Assembly (NCBI RefSeq): GCF_001647545.1
Contig: NZ_LSZH01000012.1
Coordinates: 246,926 to 310,925, forward strand
Reading direction: 5' to 3'
Origin: Acinetobacter sp. SFB
Lineage (GTDB): Bacteria > Pseudomonadota > Gammaproteobacteria > Pseudomonadales > Moraxellaceae
DNA length: 64,000 bases
The position numbers and the translations under genes were made by a program. Under the pieces are notes generated by a model that saw only the letters and a program-made list of their open reading frames with translations, was not told the origin of the DNA and searched no databases. Of this stretch, positions 1 through 9,239 are shown piece by piece. Position 1 is the first letter of the stretch. Each line of letters begins with the position of its first letter.

Positions 1-897
1 GATTCCGCGCTCAATATTGCCTGAGTTGGTGTCATACAAATGCGTACCGAGAAGCTCATCTTCAGGGTTGTATATCTCTAAAGTATATTCATCCAGAATT
101 TCTTTTGGTAACTCACCTTCTGAACCCGGCTTAAACCATTTTTCATCTGGGTAATGTACAAATTCAGCATTGGCAATATCTTCACCCCAAAACTGATCGT
201 TGTAGAAGAAGTTACAGTTGAGACGTTCAATGAACTCCCCTAAGGCCGAGGCCAACGCACTTTCTTTGGTTGAACCTTTACCGTTGGTAAAACACATAGG
301 TGATTGTGCATCACGAACATGTAATGACCAGACATTAGGCACAATATTACGCCATGACGCAATTTCAATCTTCATACCGAGGCCAGCCAAAATACCTGAC
401 ATATTGGCAATGGTTTCTTCTAGAGGGAGATCTTTACCCGGAATAAAGGTACTGCTGTCTGAAGCTAGACTCGGCATCAATAAAGCTTGTGCATCGGCAT
501 CAATGCTTTCCACTTGCTCAATGATAAATTCAGGACCGGTTTGGATCACTTTTTTAACCGTACAACGGTCGATTGAACGCAAAATACCTTGGCGGTCTTT
601 ATCAGAAATGTCAGATGGCAATTCCACCTGAATTTTAAAAATCTGTTTGTAACGGTTTTCTGGATCTACAATGTTGTTCTGCGACAAACGAATATTATCA
701 GTCGGGATATCACGTGCTGCACAATATACTTTTACAAAGTAGGCTGCACACAAAGCAGAAGATGCAAGAAAATAATCGAATGGCCCTGGTGCTGAACCGT
801 CACCTTTATAACGAATCGGTTGGTCGGCAATTACCGAAAAATCATCGAACTTGGCTTCTTGTCGAAGGTTGTCGAGATAATTAACCTTGATTTCCAT
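1..897 (-). CDS. OsmC-YcaO fusion protein, 5' part (runs off left edge)
   Basis: Only the first 299 codons are present. Residues about 1-140 look like an OsmC/Ohr-type fold (the stretch GDGSAPGPFDYFLASSALCA is typical). A YcaO segment starts near FIPGKDLPLEETIANMSGIL and continues through VPNVWSLHVRD, FTNGKGSTKESALASALGEF and IERLNCNFF, which match the start of E. coli YcaO. YcaO proteins are ATP-dependent cyclodehydratase-like enzymes. In E. coli YcaO is linked to RimO beta-methylthiolation of ribosomal protein S12; the role of the fused OsmC part is not known to me. The ATG at 895-897 follows a weak AGG. No maturation-peptide partner is visible here. Confidence 0.88.
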   Translation of the reverse strand, partial: MEIKVNYLDNLRQEAKFDDFSVIADQPIRYKGDGSAPGPFDYFLASSALCAAYFVKVYCAARDIPTDNIRLSQNNIVDPENRYKQIFKIQVELPSDISDKDRQGILRSIDRCTVKKVIQTGPEFIIEQVESIDADAQALLMPSLASDSSTFIPGKDLPLEETIANMSGILAGLGMKIEIASWRNIVPNVWSLHVRDAQSPMCFTNGKGSTKESALASALGEFIERLNCNFFYNDQFWGEDIANAEFVHYPDEKWFKPGSEGELPKEILDEYTLEIYNPEDELLGTHLYDTNSGNIERGI

Positions 898-1063
898 GCT
901 GCTGGCACCTAACTATTCTTATGTGCCACTATGGCCCTATAAGATTCTAAATATTGAAACATAAGCCGAATCACGGAAAAGAAATTGACTTAAAAAAGAG
1001 AGTAACTAGCGTCATCCGTTTAGTGAGTACACCGAACGTCCAACATTTGCAATAATGGGCAAT

Positions 1064-1092
1064 ATTATAGAGGGATTTGGTTTAATTGATAA
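1064..1092 (-). promoter_or_regulatory. candidate sigma-70 promoter for the OsmC-YcaO gene
   Basis: Read on the minus strand, TTATCA and TATAAT are separated by 17 bases, about 160 bases before the OsmC-YcaO start codon. The 448-base stretch between this gene and the DUF4385 gene holds no coding sequence I can support; this is the only clear signal in it. Sequence match only. Confidence 0.45.
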
Positions 1093-1345
1093 CTTTTCTC
1101 TGTCTTTAAAGATTAATTATAAAAAATCCTTAACATAATAATAACTTAGAAAATATTTGCATAATCTCAACTCATGTATTTCAAAATACGAGAATAAATA
1201 TTATAAGCAAGGACGCTCTAGCGCTCTATCATTATCTTTAAGTATTGCCCTGATTCAATCTCATATACGTTTTAGAATATATAGGATGCCATACATTAAA
1301 TTTCTGTTGTTGATTCATTCTATTTCTTAGGCCAGCTATTCCAGC

Positions 1346-1903
1346 TTACGCTTGGCTATTTTCCTGAATAAATGCATTAAATTTATCTTTTAATTCTAGA
1401 TACTTAGAATTTAATTTGGCTTGATCCCATTTCTTCTTAAAAATTCGTGCTGCAGCAGCTTTAACAGGATCTTCTACACTGCGTGCTAACTCTGGCCGAC
1501 CATGTGCCCCACTCAAACCTTTCTTGTCTTCAGGCACTGAACCCTTATATTTCTTGCCGCCTTTATGATTGGCATAGCGACGTGCGCGGGTATAACCCAT
1601 TTGTAAAAATTTTCTGGCCATATCCGCACCAATAAAATCATCTTGTTCTAAATACCCTAAAAATAACGCATAGATTTTTTCGCTACTGCGTAAAGCCTTA
1701 TCTTGATCGGCAAATTGCCAATGCGGCAGTATTTCTGATTTATAGGGTTCTACCAGCAGTACCCCTTGTTCACCCCGGCCGATACGATACAGCTCGGGTC
1801 TTTTTCTAAAATTAATATTTTTAAAATCCAAGGAATAATCAAAACTTTTTGAAAAAACGCGAAATTCTCGCTTGGGTATATCCTGTTGCCGATCTGGATT
1901 CAC
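1346..1903 (-). CDS. DUF4385 family protein
   Basis: A 185-residue soluble protein matching DUF4385: SFDYSLDFKNINFRKRPELY near the N-terminus, then YRIGRGEQGVLLVEPYKSEI, then ADMARKFLQMGYTRARRYAN and a lysine-rich KGGKKYKG loop. The family occurs in bacteria and some phages and has no established function. The first ATG gives the full family length. It stands alone between a long gene-free stretch and the cold-shock gene, all on the minus strand, with a strong hairpin separating it from the cold-shock gene upstream. The C-terminal 60 residues are basic and helix-prone. No signal peptide or membrane segment is visible. Confidence 0.8.
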   Translation of the reverse strand: MNPDRQQDIPKREFRVFSKSFDYSLDFKNINFRKRPELYRIGRGEQGVLLVEPYKSEILPHWQFADQDKALRSSEKIYALFLGYLEQDDFIGADMARKFLQMGYTRARRYANHKGGKKYKGSVPEDKKGLSGAHGRPELARSVEDPVKAAAARIFKKKWDQAKLNSKYLELKDKFNAFIQENSQA

Positions 1904-2091
1904 TGTGAGAACTCCATGAATATTGCGCAGAAACTTGATTGCTGCCTATAACATCATGGCGGATTGAATTGAAAATTTGCAGAGGATTTTTGCAATCAGA
2001 TATTATTGTTATTAAATAAAGCTTTCAGATATGAATATTATAGAGAAACGAATAAAACATAGCTTAAATGAATTAAATACATTGTCTATAG

Positions 2092-2126
2092 ACAAAAAAA
2101 AAGCCGAGATCCTCGGCTTTTTTTGG
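2092..2126 (-). terminator. Rho-independent terminator of the cold-shock gene
   Basis: AAGCCGAG and CTCGGCTT pair around a 3-base loop, flanked by runs of A on one side and T on the other, so it can act in both directions. It lies about 70 bases after the cold-shock stop codon. Confidence 0.85.
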
Positions 2127-2196
2127 TATACAAAAATAAAATAATTGGTAATTTACATTACTTTTAATTTATCTGATTTTTGTATTTTAATATCTG

Positions 2197-2412
2197 TTAG
2201 ATAGCAACGATATTTACTGCATTTGGGCCTTTTTGACCTTGTGCAACGCTGAATTCAACTTGCTGGCCTTCCATTAAGGTTTTGAAGCCTGAACTAGCAA
2301 TTTCGCTGAAATGAGCAAAAACGTCTGGACCATTTTCTTGTTGAATGAAACCAAAACCTTTAGTTTCGTTGAACCACTTAACAGTACCTTTAACAACATT
2401 TGAGTTAGACAT
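2197..2412 (-). CDS. CspA-family cold-shock protein
   Basis: A 71-residue single cold-shock domain that binds single-stranded RNA and DNA and loosens mRNA structure. Both nucleic-acid motifs are intact: RNP1 (KGFGFI) and RNP2 (VFAHF). The N-terminal [16 protein letters not shown] is typical. The length is normal for the family. It is monocistronic, with its own terminator and a likely leader of about 160 bases, a common arrangement for cold-shock mRNAs. Acinetobacter carries several csp paralogues, so no specific letter is given. Whether it is cold-induced cannot be read from sequence alone. Confidence 0.95.
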   Translation of the reverse strand: MSNSNVVKGTVKWFNETKGFGFIQQENGPDVFAHFSEIASSGFKTLMEGQQVEFSVAQGQKGPNAVNIVAI

Positions 2413-2580
2413 AATAAATCCTACTGATTTTTAATAATTTTTAGTCATTTTACTGACCGAGTATAACTTGGAAAATAATAAAGAATGAAACTTAAAATCT
2501 GAAAAAACGAAGGATTATGACTAAAACTGCGATACTTAAAGAAGATTTACCGAAACAAGACTTTTTTTCTAGTTGAGTTA

Positions 2581-2608
2581 ATAATACATGAATTAAATGA
2601 ATATTCAA
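2581..2608 (-). promoter_or_regulatory. candidate promoter of the cold-shock gene
   Basis: On the minus strand TTGAAT is followed after 16 bases by TATTAT. The implied transcript would have a leader of roughly 160 bases, in keeping with csp genes. The region is very AT-rich, so chance matches are common. Confidence 0.35.
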
Positions 2609-2978
2609 GTTTTTTTATAATTATTATTTATTATGCTGATAAAAAACATGTATGCAAATGAAAATGATCAATTTTCTAAAATTTAACGAGGCTGGAATTT
2701 ATTTTAGATTTCATTCAAGCACTAAAAAAAGCACTTTTAAAGTGGTATACGATTTTAATATGCAGCAGAAATCTCTTGTCATTTTGCCTATCGTTATCTA
2801 CCTAAATAGATACCCTTCTTTGTTAAGATTAAATTCACTAAAAAAATCAAAGAGCTAAAGCTGCAATCAAAACTGATATGTTATTCTGAGATGGATCTTC
2901 ATATTTTTTTTCATCTGCCTAAGGCGGACTTTAATGTATAAAAGATTGAAGATCAAAATTAAAGCAGGTTCTTATTCA

Positions 2979-3288
2979 ATGCCAGTCAAAACACATAACA
3001 TAATCATAATTGCCGCATTAGCCCTGCTATCCATCTCGCCCCCTTAACTACACATATGATTTGCCTGCCTGCTTTAGCTGCCATAGCATATGACCTGAAT
3101 GCGACATCTAGCGCTGTAGAGCTTTCATATGCATATTTTTCCTAGGGCTATGTTTGGGTCAGGTGATCATGAAGCCTTTGATTGATGCCTATGACCATAA
3201 ACTAACTCGCAGGATTGGAACTGTGCTATTTACGTTATCATCCATTGCACTGATTTATATTGATTTTACATTTTTAATTTATTTATAA
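2979..3288 (+). pseudogene. remnant of a Bcr/CflA-type MFS drug exporter (N-terminal part)
   Basis: Three pieces in three different frames read like the start of a Bcr/CflA exporter. Piece one (from ATG 2979) is a hydrophobic first helix, IIIIAALALLSIS, ending at a stop. Piece two (about 3047-3160) has ICLPALAAIAYDLNATSSAV followed by ELSYAYF, matching the conserved 'LPAxPxIAxDL' region. Piece three (from 3169) has PLIDAYDHKLTRRIGTVLF, matching the 'PLSDRFGRR' loop and the next helix. At least two frameshifts and in-frame stops separate them, and the remaining roughly 300 codons are absent. I infer a decayed gene; the reading depends on pattern recognition without alignment. From here to 3598 the DNA is AT-rich and shows no gene. 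Confidence 0.55.
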
Positions 3289-3598
3289 GATTTTTTATCT
3301 GAACAAAATAAGGTAAATATCGAATATTTTTGTCTTACCAATTTGAAAAAATGATTGAGATATTTATTTTTTTAATATTTTTTTTGTTTTAAACAGACTA
3401 TTTTGTTTCAAAAACGATGCGTTTAAGATCAGGGGGAAATGTATGCGCCATGATTAAGTAATTTCTACAGTTATTGTTTTTTATTAATTTCCCTATTTCG
3501 ATCTGAACAAAATTTCGATTCGTCTGATTTTCAAATGTTGTAGTTGTGTAAATTTTATCTATATGGTTAGATCATTAAAAAATAATAAGGAATAAAAA

Positions 3599-3988
3599 AT
3601 GAAATTCCATTTACTGGTTGTTTATATAGCTTTAATGTTTAATTTTGCCCATGCAGCACAGTGCTTATCAGACAGTGAATCCAAAGAATTAAATAATATA
3701 TATCAAAATTCGAGTGATTTTTATCGTCATGTCAAACTCGATTGCCAGTCTACTGATGAAATAGTTAAAAAAAACTGTAACTCTCCCGAACATAAAAAAA
3801 TATTAGAAATATATCTCCGGACTGCAATCTATGATTATGAAAATGCTCATGGAGAGGCCTTAACAGGCAAACCCTACCAACGTGAATATCATTCTGCTTT
3901 CAAAGAGGTCACCAATAGTTTTGATAGTTGTGCCGATCTAAAAAAATCTTTGAAATATTTCTTATCTACCTCTATCTGGGCGGATTGA
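3599..3988 (+). CDS. small secreted protein of unknown function
   Basis: A 129-residue protein with a clear signal peptide (MKFHLLVVYIALMFNFAHA, cleavage after AHA). The mature part is hydrophilic and has four cysteines (AQCLS, LDCQS, KNCNS, DSCAD) that could form two disulfides in the periplasm, a layout seen in small lysozyme-inhibitor-like or UPF-type periplasmic proteins. I do not recognise the family. AAGGA stands about 8 bases before the ATG. It stands alone between AT-rich gaps. The tail KSLKYFLSTSIWAD is compact and likely folded. Confidence 0.65.
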   Translation: MKFHLLVVYIALMFNFAHAAQCLSDSESKELNNIYQNSSDFYRHVKLDCQSTDEIVKKNCNSPEHKKILEIYLRTAIYDYENAHGEALTGKPYQREYHSAFKEVTNSFDSCADLKKSLKYFLSTSIWAD

Positions 3989-4287
3989 ACAGCATATAAA
4001 GCATTTTCTTAAATAATCGGGTTATAGGGATGATGCTTAACACGTAACTCCTTTATAGACATGTTTTTATGACTTTTTAGTGGAATTGAATAACCACTTA
4101 ATGGTGATAAGTACCGATCATCCATTTGATAAGTGGAAAATAACTATTATGGTATGGGCAATGCCAGCTCTAATACTTTCGCAACATAAGAGATGGAAAA
4201 GATCTATTTTTATCCTTTTTTATCATCCTTCTCTAGCTATGTTAATCTTTAGGTAGATAAAGAATCTTGAAACAAGAGGAACGTATC

Positions 4288-4737
4288 ATGGATTACCAAC
4301 ACATTTTACTGTCTGTTGATGATTCGCCTATTGCCATAGCTGCAGCTGATCAGACCATCATTTTGGCCAAAGCATTAGGCAGTAAAGTTACCATAGCAAG
4401 CGTTGTCGTAATAGATCCTTTAACCAGTGTCAGTTTTTATAAAAATGTACCTGGAGTAACGGATTATTATATGGAAGCAAAAGCTCATGCTAAAAACATC
4501 TTGGCCGAGCTAGGACTGAAATTTACCAATGCAGGTATTGAAACCACTACCAAACTCCTTAGTAGTCAATCCCCTAGTGAGGCCATTGCCAAACTCGCTG
4601 ATGAATTAAATATTGATTTAATCGTCGTAGGTTCTCATGGGCGTACAGGTTTTAAAAAAGCTTTTATCGGCAGTATCGCGCAAGAGATTCTAACTTCAAG
4701 CCATGTACCGGTACTTGTGGTAAAACATACAAAATAA
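4288..4737 (+). CDS. UspA-family universal stress protein
   Basis: A 149-residue single-domain universal stress protein. The N-terminal strand YQHILLSVDDS and the C-terminal nucleotide-binding signature GSHGRTGFKKAFIGSIAQEI (G-x2-G-x9-G-S pattern) indicate the ATP-binding subgroup, followed by VPVLVVK. Such proteins act in the cytoplasm in starvation and oxidative stress survival. The ATG at 4288 is preferred over an upstream in-frame TTG at 4267 because AGAGGA lies 7 bases before it. It is monocistronic. Its closeness to trehalose and catalase genes fits a stationary-phase stress region. Confidence 0.92.
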   Translation: MDYQHILLSVDDSPIAIAAADQTIILAKALGSKVTIASVVVIDPLTSVSFYKNVPGVTDYYMEAKAHAKNILAELGLKFTNAGIETTTKLLSSQSPSEAIAKLADELNIDLIVVGSHGRTGFKKAFIGSIAQEILTSSHVPVLVVKHTK

Positions 4738-5507
4738 TTCCGAATAAGCAATAAATTAGTCCACTTTTTAGTAGGCTAATTTATTCTATAATTTTCTATA
4801 TATTTTTTAGAAAAATTAAATATTTATAATTATTTTAATTACTCGTTAAATAATTTTTAAACAAAAATATTTCGCATTTTCCATAAAGTCTATCCAAGCA
4901 CAATGTGCCAATAAATTTTTGAATACCTCGCTTAAATCTTATTTTTTTAGAGTTTAAATCAAACCAATATCTGATTAACGTAGGTTTTCTTTTATATATC
5001 CGTAAAATACCGTTGCGCGGTAAATCTGTATTAATCTCAATCCTACTCTTTATAGTTCGCACTAAAACGGATCTTTTAACCTATATCACAAGTTAATTCA
5101 CTCATTTCAATAAATGTTTTGTGCTTAAATCATTCTAATCTTTGAGTACGAAATTTATTTTTACTGCATTTTAATATCTCTTGGTTTAACCTTTAAATTC
5201 AAAATAAAGTAATAAAAAATATTAATTTATAAGTATATTATTATACTCATCAATCAATATTAAAAAGCTAATTTAAAGATTTACAGCTAAAAAATTATTT
5301 ATTTAAAGCAGAGTTTCATTTTTATTTTCCTCATATAAAAAATAAAAGTAAAAATATGTTACTAAAAACAAAAATATAACCAAAAGTAAAAAAAGAACAA
5401 ATGATGTAAATTTTATTTAAATTATGTAGGTTTAATAATAAATTTGGTCAATATTCAATTTTTTAATGCTATTACTTATTAACCAGAATAAGTAGTAGAT
5501 ATCAAAT
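4738..5507. other. 770-base AT-rich stretch without a supported gene
   Basis: The DNA is strongly AT-rich with many short A and T tracts and presumably holds the otsB promoter near its right end. One 75-codon open frame on the minus strand (4835-5062) has no ribosome site or recognisable motif and is not called. Confidence 0.5.
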
Positions 5508-6356
5508 ATGTATATTCCTAAAAGCCAATTTTTAAATAATGAATCTTATTCTTCAAATGTATTGCAAATTATTGCTCATTATTTTTCTAAAAAAAAACAA
5601 TATTGTTTGTTTCTTGATATAGATGGGACACTTTCTGAATTTCATGTAGACCCTACAAAAAGTTTTATACCTAAAACTACTTTGCAAACATTACAACAGT
5701 TAAAAGATTTAAATATTCATGTTATTGCTATCACTGGACGTTCTGTAAAAGTAGCATCTCAGCTCTTCTCCCCTCTTCAGTTACCCATTGCGGGAACACA
5801 TGGCTTGGAAATACAAATAGATCAGCAAGAGGAATTAAATACCGGTATTAATGAACTTAATATTTCTTTGCTGCAACAACATGTTCAAAAGGCTTGTCTT
5901 CCTTATCCTCAGCTGCTAATTGAAAATAAAGATTATTCAGTCGCTATACATTACCGTCAATGTCCTGAACTGGCTGAAACCACAAGAAAAATTGCACAGG
6001 ATATTCAATACTTACACCCAGAACTTAAAATTAATGAAGGTAAATATGTCTTTGAATTATTACCTTTAGAGGCTGATAAAGGACAGGCCATTCAAAAGAT
6101 TTTACAGCATTATAATTTCAGCAACGTTTTACCTATTTTTATTGGCGATGACAAAACAGATGAAGCTGGTTTTAAAGTCATAAATGACTATAACGGTGTG
6201 AGTATAAAAGTTGGAGAGGAGGAAACCGAAGCATCCTATCGCCTTAAAAATGTTGAAGATGTCGCTAATTTTCTCGATTTATTTTCACAATTCTTAAAAA
6301 CTCATTTTTCAGGACAGTCTCAAGTATCAAATGGAGAAAAAGCATGTCTAAATTAA
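5508..6356 (+). CDS. otsB: trehalose-6-phosphate phosphatase
   Basis: A 282-residue HAD-superfamily phosphatase that removes the phosphate from trehalose 6-phosphate, the second step of trehalose synthesis. Motif I is LFLDIDGTLSEF (nucleophile Asp about residue 38). THGLEI and the C-terminal motif IFIGDDKTDEAGF (metal-binding Asp pair) are typical of OtsB. It overlaps otsA by 13 bases, so the two are translationally coupled, phosphatase first as in the E. coli otsBA order. The role is osmotic and desiccation protection in the cytoplasm. The upstream 700 bases are AT-rich, and no specific operator was identified. Confidence 0.95.
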   Translation: MYIPKSQFLNNESYSSNVLQIIAHYFSKKKQYCLFLDIDGTLSEFHVDPTKSFIPKTTLQTLQQLKDLNIHVIAITGRSVKVASQLFSPLQLPIAGTHGLEIQIDQQEELNTGINELNISLLQQHVQKACLPYPQLLIENKDYSVAIHYRQCPELAETTRKIAQDIQYLHPELKINEGKYVFELLPLEADKGQAIQKILQHYNFSNVLPIFIGDDKTDEAGFKVINDYNGVSIKVGEEETEASYRLKNVEDVANFLDLFSQFLKTHFSGQSQVSNGEKACLN

Positions 6357-7789
6357 TCGTATTATCGAATCGTGTAAGTTTACCTAATCCCGATAAATCC
6401 ACTGCAGGTGGCTTGGCAGTTGCTCTGCAAGATGCGCTGAGCGATATTGGAGGAATTTGGCTAGGTTGGAATGGTGAAAAAATTGAAAATCATCAGCAGC
6501 CAAACTTTAGTCTGGCTGCATATAAAGGTGTGGAATACATCACCTGCCCTTTAACTGAAGAGCAATATAGCGGCTATTATTGTGGCTTTGCAAATAGTAC
6601 CCTTTGGCCAGCCATGCATAATCGTGCAGACTTAATAGAGTACAAATCGGAAGAATTTAAAACCTATCAACAAGTAAATCGTTTATTTGCCCAGCAGCTT
6701 TCTAAAATCGCTCATCCGGATGACATTATTTGGGTTCATGATTATCATTTTTTAAGTGTGGCACGTTATTGTCGTGAATTGGGCATGCGAAATAGGATTG
6801 GATTTTTTTTACATATCCCCTTCGCTGATTTAAAAATCTGGAGTTTACTACCTACAGCTCAAAACCTTATTCAAGATCTTTGTCATTATGATGTGATTGG
6901 ATTGCAAACTGAACACGACCAAAAACAATGTATGGATGTATGTCATCATTTTTTAGCATCTCAGGTCATTCATCCTAATGTGTTGAGTTATAACCATCGC
7001 CAGATCACTATCCAATGTTATCCCATTGGTATTAATCCAGAACTTATCCAGAAAGTCGCTCAGCAAAAAAAAGGCAATCCTCGCCCTGTCTTTGACTTTA
7101 AAGATTTAAAGGATCAAAAAACAATTATTAGTGTCGATCGGATTGATTATTCCAAAGGTTTAATTGAGCGTTTTAATGCTTTCGAAGATTTTCTGAAAAA
7201 CAACCCTGAATATCATAAACATATCACCGATTTACAAATTGCTTGTCCATGCCGCATGGAGATCCCCGCTTATAAAAATTTATATGAGCTTATGGATTCA
7301 AAAGTAGATTCAATTAATCACGAATTTGCACAGGACAATTGGCAGCCCATCAATTGTACGCATGAAACTGTAGAGCATGATGCGTTGATGAAAATTTATC
7401 GTCAGTCCGATATCTGTTGGGTCAATTCTTTGCGTGATGGCATGAATCTGGTCGCAAAGGAATTTGTTGCGGCACAGAATCCTAACAATCCTGGGGTTTT
7501 AATTCTTTCTAAATATACTGGTGCAGCAGAGCAAATGTCTGAAGCCATTATTGTGGATCCGGACAGCTGTGGCGATATGGTTAAGGGATTAAAAACAGCT
7601 TTAACCATGCCGAAATCAGAACGTTTAGAGCGTCATAAACATTTAATGCAGGGTCTTAAACGTTTTGATATTACTGACTGGCGTAATGCTTTTTTAAAAG
7701 ATCTTAGACCAGTTGAAATGTTCAATATGTCTAAACCTTCCCATGGTAAATCATATACTTACTTTGCTCATCAGCAAGTATATACTTAA
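6344..7789 (+). CDS. otsA: trehalose-6-phosphate synthase
   Basis: A 481-residue GT20 glycosyltransferase that joins glucose from UDP-glucose to glucose 6-phosphate. Family marks in order: LIVLSNRV at the N-terminus, TAGGLAVAL (glucose-6-phosphate loop), IIWVHDYHF, HIPF, ISVDRIDYSKGL (nucleotide-sugar region) and SLRDGMNLVAKEFVAAQ (C-terminal signature with the catalytic-domain Glu). The length is normal. GGAG stands 9 bases before the ATG, inside the end of otsB. A weak hairpin follows the stop, so the transcript probably ends there. In Acinetobacter trehalose supports growth at high salt and high temperature (family knowledge). Confidence 0.96.
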   Translation: MSKLIVLSNRVSLPNPDKSTAGGLAVALQDALSDIGGIWLGWNGEKIENHQQPNFSLAAYKGVEYITCPLTEEQYSGYYCGFANSTLWPAMHNRADLIEYKSEEFKTYQQVNRLFAQQLSKIAHPDDIIWVHDYHFLSVARYCRELGMRNRIGFFLHIPFADLKIWSLLPTAQNLIQDLCHYDVIGLQTEHDQKQCMDVCHHFLASQVIHPNVLSYNHRQITIQCYPIGINPELIQKVAQQKKGNPRPVFDFKDLKDQKTIISVDRIDYSKGLIERFNAFEDFLKNNPEYHKHITDLQIACPCRMEIPAYKNLYELMDSKVDSINHEFAQDNWQPINCTHETVEHDALMKIYRQSDICWVNSLRDGMNLVAKEFVAAQNPNNPGVLILSKYTGAAEQMSEAIIVDPDSCGDMVKGLKTALTMPKSERLERHKHLMQGLKRFDITDWRNAFLKDLRPVEMFNMSKPSHGKSYTYFAHQQVYT

Positions 7790-7817
7790 TAGAGTTTATT
7801 TGTTCTAGCGACTAAAA

Positions 7818-7845
7818 AGCCGGGATATCATTATATATACCGGCT
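7818..7845. terminator. weak hairpin between otsA and the convergent MFS gene
   Basis: AGCCGG and CCGGCT pair across a 16-base AT-rich loop, with A and T runs on the flanks. It is placed right between two convergent genes, so it may stop both transcripts. Confidence 0.5.
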
Positions 7846-7866
7846 CTATATTTATTTAAATGAAAA

Positions 7867-9057
7867 TTAAGAAGCCTTAATCTGGGTGAAATGATTTAAA
7901 AAGGCGATCAGCATTAATAAAGCGGCAATTATTCCAAAAACAAGGGTTAATCCCATCATTTCACTGGTCAATCCCACCAAAGCAGGTCCTAATAAAGATC
8001 CGCTATAAGCCATAGTAGAAACACAGGATAATGCTGCTGCTTTGGGCATGATATTTTGACGACCGACACGTGAAAACATTACCGGTACAATATTCGAACA
8101 ACCTAAACCCAATAAAGAATAACCTGATAAAACAACTATCCAATGTGGTGCCATAACTACAGTGAAAAGACCCAGTGATGCACAAATTGCACTATAAATA
8201 ATGATATTTTTTTCACCCAGTATTCTCTGTAAGTAATGACCAGCAAAACGTCCAACAGTCATTGCGATAGCAAAAAATGTATAAGAAAGTCCAGCAAATG
8301 CAGGCTTTAAGCCATACTCACTAACTAAATAAATACCACTCCAGTCCATAGCTGAACCTTCTGACAGAAAAGCAATAAAACAGATCAGACCAATCAATAA
8401 AATTAGTGGACTAGGTAATTTTCTCGTCTTATTTTCATGTTCAGCAGGGTTGATTTTTTTATCATTTTCAATTTTAGACAAACTATTGGGAACAGCAATT
8501 AAACTAATAACCATGAGTAAAATGCAAACGGCCAATGCACTCATTAGTGGTGATAGGCCGATCGCAAGCAATGCCGTTACAGTCATTACTCCAGCCAATC
8601 CACCTAAACTGCACATACCATGGAATTGAGACATCATACTTTTAGCACTGTTTTTTTCAACAATGACTGCTTGTAGATTAATCGCAACCCCTAAGCTCCC
8701 GGCAGCTGTACCAAACAAGAATAATGCTACAGACATAAAGATTACACTGCTACTCAAAGCAAAAGTCGGTAAAACCAGTAATAATATTAAAATTGCTACT
8801 GAGATAATTACACGACAGCCTACTTTCTGAATGAGTAAACCTGTTGCCGGCATAGCAATCATGGATCCCAATCCTATACTCAGCAGCAAAGTGCCAAAGT
8901 CGGCGTGATTGAGATGCAGTCGTTGCTGCGCATAGGGAATAAGAGGTGCCCAAGCGGCAGTACTTAATCCAAGAGTGAAAAAGCAAAGTAAAGTAGAGAG
9001 ACGCTGTGCACTAGGTTGTGTTGCATGGTCTAAATGTACTGTTTTGGAAGAAAACAT
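7867..9057 (-). CDS. MFS transporter, YbjJ-like
   Basis: A 396-residue inner-membrane protein with about 12 hydrophobic helices. The first helix region (STLLCFFTLGLSTAAWAPLI, PYAQQRLHL) and FLSEGSAMDWSGIYL in the second half resemble E. coli YbjJ and related fucose-permease-like MFS proteins of unknown substrate. I chose the ATG at 9057, which gives the usual length. An open extension of 42 codons to 9183 would run through a 16-bp hairpin and is more likely leader RNA. The divergent neighbour is ppnP, over 600 bases away. The leader hairpin suggests attenuation. Confidence 0.82.
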   Translation of the reverse strand: MFSSKTVHLDHATQPSAQRLSTLLCFFTLGLSTAAWAPLIPYAQQRLHLNHADFGTLLLSIGLGSMIAMPATGLLIQKVGCRVIISVAILILLLVLPTFALSSSVIFMSVALFLFGTAAGSLGVAINLQAVIVEKNSAKSMMSQFHGMCSLGGLAGVMTVTALLAIGLSPLMSALAVCILLMVISLIAVPNSLSKIENDKKINPAEHENKTRKLPSPLILLIGLICFIAFLSEGSAMDWSGIYLVSEYGLKPAFAGLSYTFFAIAMTVGRFAGHYLQRILGEKNIIIYSAICASLGLFTVVMAPHWIVVLSGYSLLGLGCSNIVPVMFSRVGRQNIMPKAAALSCVSTMAYSGSLLGPALVGLTSEMMGLTLVFGIIAALLMLIAFLNHFTQIKAS

Positions 9058-9117
9058 GTGTGAGCCACCACGATAAGAAAGTTCTGGGCATCCAAATCCA
9101 AAATAATTCCATAGAAA

Positions 9118-9160
9118 AACCCCTGTAGATTTATTGAAAACTATTAAATCTACGGGGGTT
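9118..9160 (-). promoter_or_regulatory. 16-bp leader hairpin with T-run (attenuator-like) before the MFS gene
   Basis: The arms 9118-9133 and 9145-9160 pair over 16 positions with one G-U and an 11-base loop. Read on the minus strand the second arm ends in GGGG followed by TTTTT, the form of an intrinsic terminator. It sits 60 bases before the MFS start codon and inside an open frame continuous with the gene. It could be a transcription attenuator; the ligand or factor is unknown. Confidence 0.55.
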
Positions 9161-9221
9161 AAATTTGGCGAAATTATACACAAAACAACTATAAATAAAT
9201 TGTCTTTTTTAATTATTTAAG

Positions 9222-9239
9222 AACTGTTTTGTAACTGTT
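9222..9239. promoter_or_regulatory. direct repeat AACTGTT, 11-bp period
   Basis: AACTGTT occurs twice (9222-9228 and 9233-9239) exactly 11 bases apart, so both copies face the same side of the helix. It lies just upstream of the MFS leader hairpin. No regulator gene is adjacent. The remaining 450 bases up to ppnP are AT-rich and show no gene. Confidence 0.3.

Noticed and set aside
218..631. Plus-strand open frame of 137 codons
   Set aside because: It is antisense to the OsmC-YcaO gene, whose minus-strand translation is clearly recognisable.
2652..2858. 68-codon plus-strand frame
   Set aside because: AT-rich stretch, no ribosome site and no recognisable motif; likely chance.
4835..5062. 75-codon minus-strand frame
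   Set aside because: Lies in an AT-rich gap, lacks a ribosome site and any family resemblance. A decayed gene cannot be excluded.
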